From: Firmicutes bacterium ZCTH02-B6
GTDB lineage: Bacteria > Bacillota > Limnochordia > Limnochordales > ZCTH02-B6
Reading direction: 5' to 3'
DNA: 8,157 bases
Assembly (NCBI GenBank): GCA_002159155.1
Contig: LZRQ01000157.1
Location: 1 to 8,157, forward strand
A program made the position numbers and the translations under genes. Below are positions 6,075-8,157 of this stretch, one piece after another (positions within the stretch are counted from its first letter, which is position 1; the number at the start of each line of letters is the position of its first letter). Under the pieces are notes generated by a model. It was not told the DNA's origin and did not search any database. It was given only the letters and a program-made list of their open reading frames with translations.

Positions 6075-7056
6075 CCACCTGCTCTCCCAGGAAGAGATCG
6101 ACGCGCTCCTCAAAGGGGCTTCAGCGGCCCCCGAGGAACCTGCCGGCGATGAGCCGGATGTCCTGGCCGAGCTGTACCAGCGGGCGCTGGTGCGGCTGGC
6201 GCCGCTGTTGCCCTCCCTGGCCGGCAAAGCATTGCGCAACCCTGCCGTGGAGGGTCGGTGGTCGACCTGGGGAGAGGTGCGCCAGCGGTTGTCTTCCCCG
6301 TTGGTAGCACGCTGCGATTTTGCTGGCGCGGTCCAAGGCATGCAAGTGTCGCTGGTTGACGGGGCGGTCAGGGCCGTGCTGCCCGCTCTGGCCCCGGCCG
6401 AAGAGCCGGTGTCATTTCTGAACAAGTTGTCGCTAGCTCTAGTCACCGCCCTCGAGCAGGAGCTGGGGACTACGCTGGCGCCCAAATCCAACGCCTTCCA
6501 AGAGGTCGACCTCAGCCAGCCGCAATACATTCCTTTCCGGGAAGACGAGGCATGTGTCGCCCTGCAATTGCGCCTGCGCGGCGAGGTGGGCGAGCTTGTC
6601 TGGTTAGAGGTGTTGCCTGGCGACGTGGCCAAGGAGATGGCCGCCCGCGCTGGTGTAGCAGCTGCGGGAGTTCCTATGGGTCCGCAGGCCGCGCCGGCGG
6701 CCCACACCCCGCAGGCACAGACTCCCACGACGGGGACCGTGCCTGTCACGCCCGCCCAATTTGCGCCGCTGCGACCCCAGACGATGGCGCCGCAGCCGGC
6801 CAACATCGGCCTGATCTTGGACGTGCCCCTGCAAGTAACCGTCGAACTTGGCCGGCGCCGCATGCTGATCCGAGAGGTGCTGGAGCTCGGCAAGGGGTCC
6901 TTGATCGAATTGGACAAGCTGGCCGGCGAGCCCGTTGACGTGTTTGTGAACGGGAAGCTGATTGCGAAAGGGGAAGTCGTCGTCATCGACGAAAACTTCG
7001 GGGTAAAGGTGACGAGCATCGTCAGCCCCGCTGAGCGGGTGCAGAACCTGCAGTAG
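6067..7056 (+). CDS. fliY: Flagellar motor switch protein FliY (CheY-binding peptide, degenerate CheC-like middle, FliN domain)
   Basis: FliY replaces FliN at the base of the C-ring in many Bacillota. In Bacillus it also dephosphorylates CheY-P. The 329-residue product starts at an ATG with GGAGG six bases upstream and overlapping the fliM end. Parts in order: LLSQEEIDALLKG (5-17), a near-consensus CheY-P-binding peptide; a CheC-like region at about 30-192; a Pro/Ala/Thr/Gln-rich linker at about 193-245; and a FliN/SpoA domain at about 247-322 with LDVPLQVTVELGRRRMLIRE, GSLIELDKLAGEPVDVFVNG and EVVVIDENFGVKVTSI. CheC-type phosphatases use D/S-x3-E-x2-N motifs. Here the first repeat offers only D31-x3-E35-x2-Q38 and the second (near VSFLNKLSLAL) has no such motif, so phosphatase activity is doubtful. 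Bacillus FliY is somewhat longer (about 378). It could also be annotated fliN. Confidence 0.9.
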   Translation: MSDHLLSQEEIDALLKGASAAPEEPAGDEPDVLAELYQRALVRLAPLLPSLAGKALRNPAVEGRWSTWGEVRQRLSSPLVARCDFAGAVQGMQVSLVDGAVRAVLPALAPAEEPVSFLNKLSLALVTALEQELGTTLAPKSNAFQEVDLSQPQYIPFREDEACVALQLRLRGEVGELVWLEVLPGDVAKEMAARAGVAAAGVPMGPQAAPAAHTPQAQTPTTGTVPVTPAQFAPLRPQTMAPQPANIGLILDVPLQVTVELGRRRMLIREVLELGKGSLIELDKLAGEPVDVFVNGKLIAKGEVVVIDENFGVKVTSIVSPAERVQNLQ

Positions 7057-7068
7057 GAGCCGTCCACC

Positions 7069-7365
7069 ATGGAATCGTCCAGCCTGGAGCTTGCGTCCGT
7101 TGCATGGCGCATCCTGGTTGTTTTTGTTCTCTTGTATGCGGGGTTATACGGCTTGCGACGCTGGATGGGCGGTCTCACGGCTGGTGCAGCGCAGCGGGGG
7201 CGGCTGCGGGTGGTGGAGAGCTTGCCCGTCGGCCCGCAACGACACCTTTTGGTGGTAGAGATCGAAGGACGCCAGTTTCTCATCGGATCTACGCCGCAGA
7301 CGGTCACGTTTCTCACAGAGCTGCGGGGGGCGCGCCCGGGAACCGGGGAGGACGCATCCCGTTGA
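7069..7365 (+). CDS. fliO: Flagellar biosynthesis protein FliO
   Basis: FliO is a small membrane protein that assists assembly of the FliP ring of the export gate. The 98-residue product starts at an ATG with TAGGAG (7054-7059) nine bases upstream. It has one membrane helix at about 10-29 (SVAWRILVVFVLLYAGLYGL). A short cytoplasmic domain follows at about 45-85, with RLRVVESLPVGPQRHLLVVE and GRQFLIGSTPQTVTFL, the family pattern of a basic Leu/Val strand pair ending in the IG-S turn. At 98 residues it is near the short end for FliO. Its stop overlaps the fliP TTG start (TTGA). Because it is small and variable, placement between fliY and fliP adds much of the confidence. Confidence 0.87.
   Translation: MESSSLELASVAWRILVVFVLLYAGLYGLRRWMGGLTAGAAQRGRLRVVESLPVGPQRHLLVVEIEGRQFLIGSTPQTVTFLTELRGARPGTGEDASR
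7345..7352 (+). promoter_or_regulatory. Ribosome binding site that sets a TTG start for fliP
   Basis: GGGGAGGA inside the fliO 3' end places its GGAGG 10 bases before the in-frame TTG at 7362. No ATG lies nearby in the fliP frame before the mature domain. The start it selects produces a well-formed signal peptide, which supports it independently. Confidence 0.65.
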
Positions 7366-8120
7366 GGCGCCTTTTGCGATGGGTGGGTGGCGCCGGGCTG
7401 GTGGCAGTCTGGTCAGGCGTTGCTCGTGCCCAGGAAGCTAATCTCCTTTTTCCTCGGATAGAACTGGGTGTTGGCGGTGCCGAAGGCCCAGCCGACGTTG
7501 CTTTGACGCTCCAGATCGTGGCGCTGCTGACGGTGCTCACGCTGGCGCCCGCGATCCTGGTCATGCTCACCTCGTTTACCCGGATCGTGGTGGTACTGTC
7601 CTTTGTCCGCAGCGCCCTCGCCCTCCAGCAGATGCCGCCCAACCAGGTGATCATCGGGCTGGCGCTGTTTCTGACCTTCTTTACCATGGCACCCACATGG
7701 CAGGCGGTGTATGAGCAAGGCGTGCAGCCGTATCTGGCGGGGCAACTGTCTGAGGCTGAGGCCTTCCAACAGGCCATGGGCCCGTTGCGGGAGTTTATGC
7801 TGCAGCACACCCGGGAGCGGGACCTCGAGTTGTTCGTGGAGTTGTCCGGGGGACCCAGGCCGGTCACGGAGGACGACTTGCCAACGCACGTCATCATTCC
7901 CGCCTTCGTCATCAGCGAGCTGCGCACCGCTTTTCAGCTCGGGTTCATCTTGTTCATCCCATTCCTCGTGATCGACATGGTGGTAGCCAGCACGCTGATG
8001 TCCATGGGAATGTTGATGCTGCCGCCGGTCATGATCTCGCTGCCCTTCAAGGTACTGCTCTTTGTGATGGTGGACGGCTGGCATCTGATCACCCGGTCGC
8101 TTTTGGTAAGTTTTCAATAG
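7362..8120 (+). CDS. fliP: Flagellar type III export gate protein FliP
   Basis: FliP forms the core of the export gate (FliP-FliQ-FliR) through which hook and filament proteins leave the cytoplasm. The 252-residue product begins at TTG 7362 (read as Met), overlapping the fliO stop. Its first 23 residues look like a cleavable signal peptide: MRRLLRWVGG, a hydrophobic core, then A-R-A before Gln24. FliP is one of the few flagellar proteins known to have one. Hydrophobic segments lie at about 47-70, 95-112, 186-210 and 213-238. Family landmarks are LTSFTRIVVVLSFVRSAL (69-86), QQMPPNQVIIGLALFLTFF (89-107), PAFVISELRTAFQLGF (180-195, FliP signature) and MSMGMLMLPPVMISLPFKVL (213-232). A longer reading from the ATG at 7104 lies within fliO in another frame and is unlikely. 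Length fits the family (about 220-250). Confidence 0.94.
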   Translation: MRRLLRWVGGAGLVAVWSGVARAQEANLLFPRIELGVGGAEGPADVALTLQIVALLTVLTLAPAILVMLTSFTRIVVVLSFVRSALALQQMPPNQVIIGLALFLTFFTMAPTWQAVYEQGVQPYLAGQLSEAEAFQQAMGPLREFMLQHTRERDLELFVELSGGPRPVTEDDLPTHVIIPAFVISELRTAFQLGFILFIPFLVIDMVVASTLMSMGMLMLPPVMISLPFKVLLFVMVDGWHLITRSLLVSFQ

Positions 8121-8141
8121 CGAGCTACGGGAGGCGCGGCC

Positions 8142-8157
8142 ATGAGCGACGCCACGG
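8142..8157 (+). CDS. fliQ: Start of a further flagellar gene, probably fliQ (3' end outside window)
   Basis: Only an ATG and four more codons (M-S-D-A-T) fit before the right edge. GGGAGG at 8129-8134 lies 7 bases upstream, a good ribosome site, and the gap after fliP is 21 bases. fliQ directly follows fliP in nearly all flagellar operons, so the name rests on position and not on protein sequence. Confidence 0.6.

Noticed and set aside
5394..7316. Very long open frame (640 codons) on the minus strand across fliM, fliY and fliO
   Set aside because: It runs antisense to three well-conserved genes, and its translation is Ser/Arg/Thr-rich with no recognisable domain. This is what GC-rich DNA with biased third positions produces opposite real genes.
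7104..7361. Longer FliP starting inside fliO
   Set aside because: The extra residues are fliO read in another frame, and they would put non-signal sequence before a clear signal peptide.
3..8157. A novel defence, mobile or biosynthetic system
   Set aside because: Every reading frame of substance on the + strand is a recognisable flagellar component, and there are no repeats, transposase motifs or unassigned genes to support one.

Overview
The window is a contiguous stretch of a flagellar biogenesis operon, all on the + strand and almost entirely coding. The DNA is visibly GC-rich. It has near-consensus Shine-Dalgarno sequences, TTG starts, a short Bacillus-type FlgD, and a three-part FliY (CheY-binding peptide, CheC-like middle, FliN-type tail) in place of a plain FliN. 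Together with the gene order, these point to a high-GC member of the Bacillota (Firmicutes). The genus cannot be read from the sequence, and another phylum with the same operon layout is not excluded.

Layout, left to right: the 3' part of fliK (hook-length control; frame open at the left edge), a 92-base spacer with a GC-rich hairpin and an AT-rich palindrome, flgD (hook cap), flgE (hook), motA and motB (stator), fliL (stator-associated membrane protein), fliM and fliY (C-ring switch), fliO and fliP (export gate), and the first five codons of a gene that by position is fliQ. Spacing is tight: motA/motB, fliM/fliY and fliO/fliP overlap, and the largest gap is 92 bases. Translational coupling within one long transcript is likely. 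No stretch longer than 300 bases lacks a gene. I see no tRNA, rRNA, mobile element, CRISPR array, attachment site or convincing terminator.

The genes cover four consecutive needs of one machine. FliK, FlgD and FlgE build and size the hook. MotA, MotB and FliL make the ion-driven stator. FliM and FliY form the rotor ring that receives the chemotaxis signal. FliO, FliP and FliQ belong to the secretion gate that exports the hook proteins.

This is recognisable, established biology and I do not see an undescribed system. The points worth a second look are local. FliM lacks the usual N-terminal CheY-P-binding peptide, while FliY carries an intact copy. The CheC-like part of FliY seems to have lost its phosphatase motifs. 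The stator pair looks PomA/PomB-like (sodium type). The small flbD/swrD gene often found after flgE is absent here.
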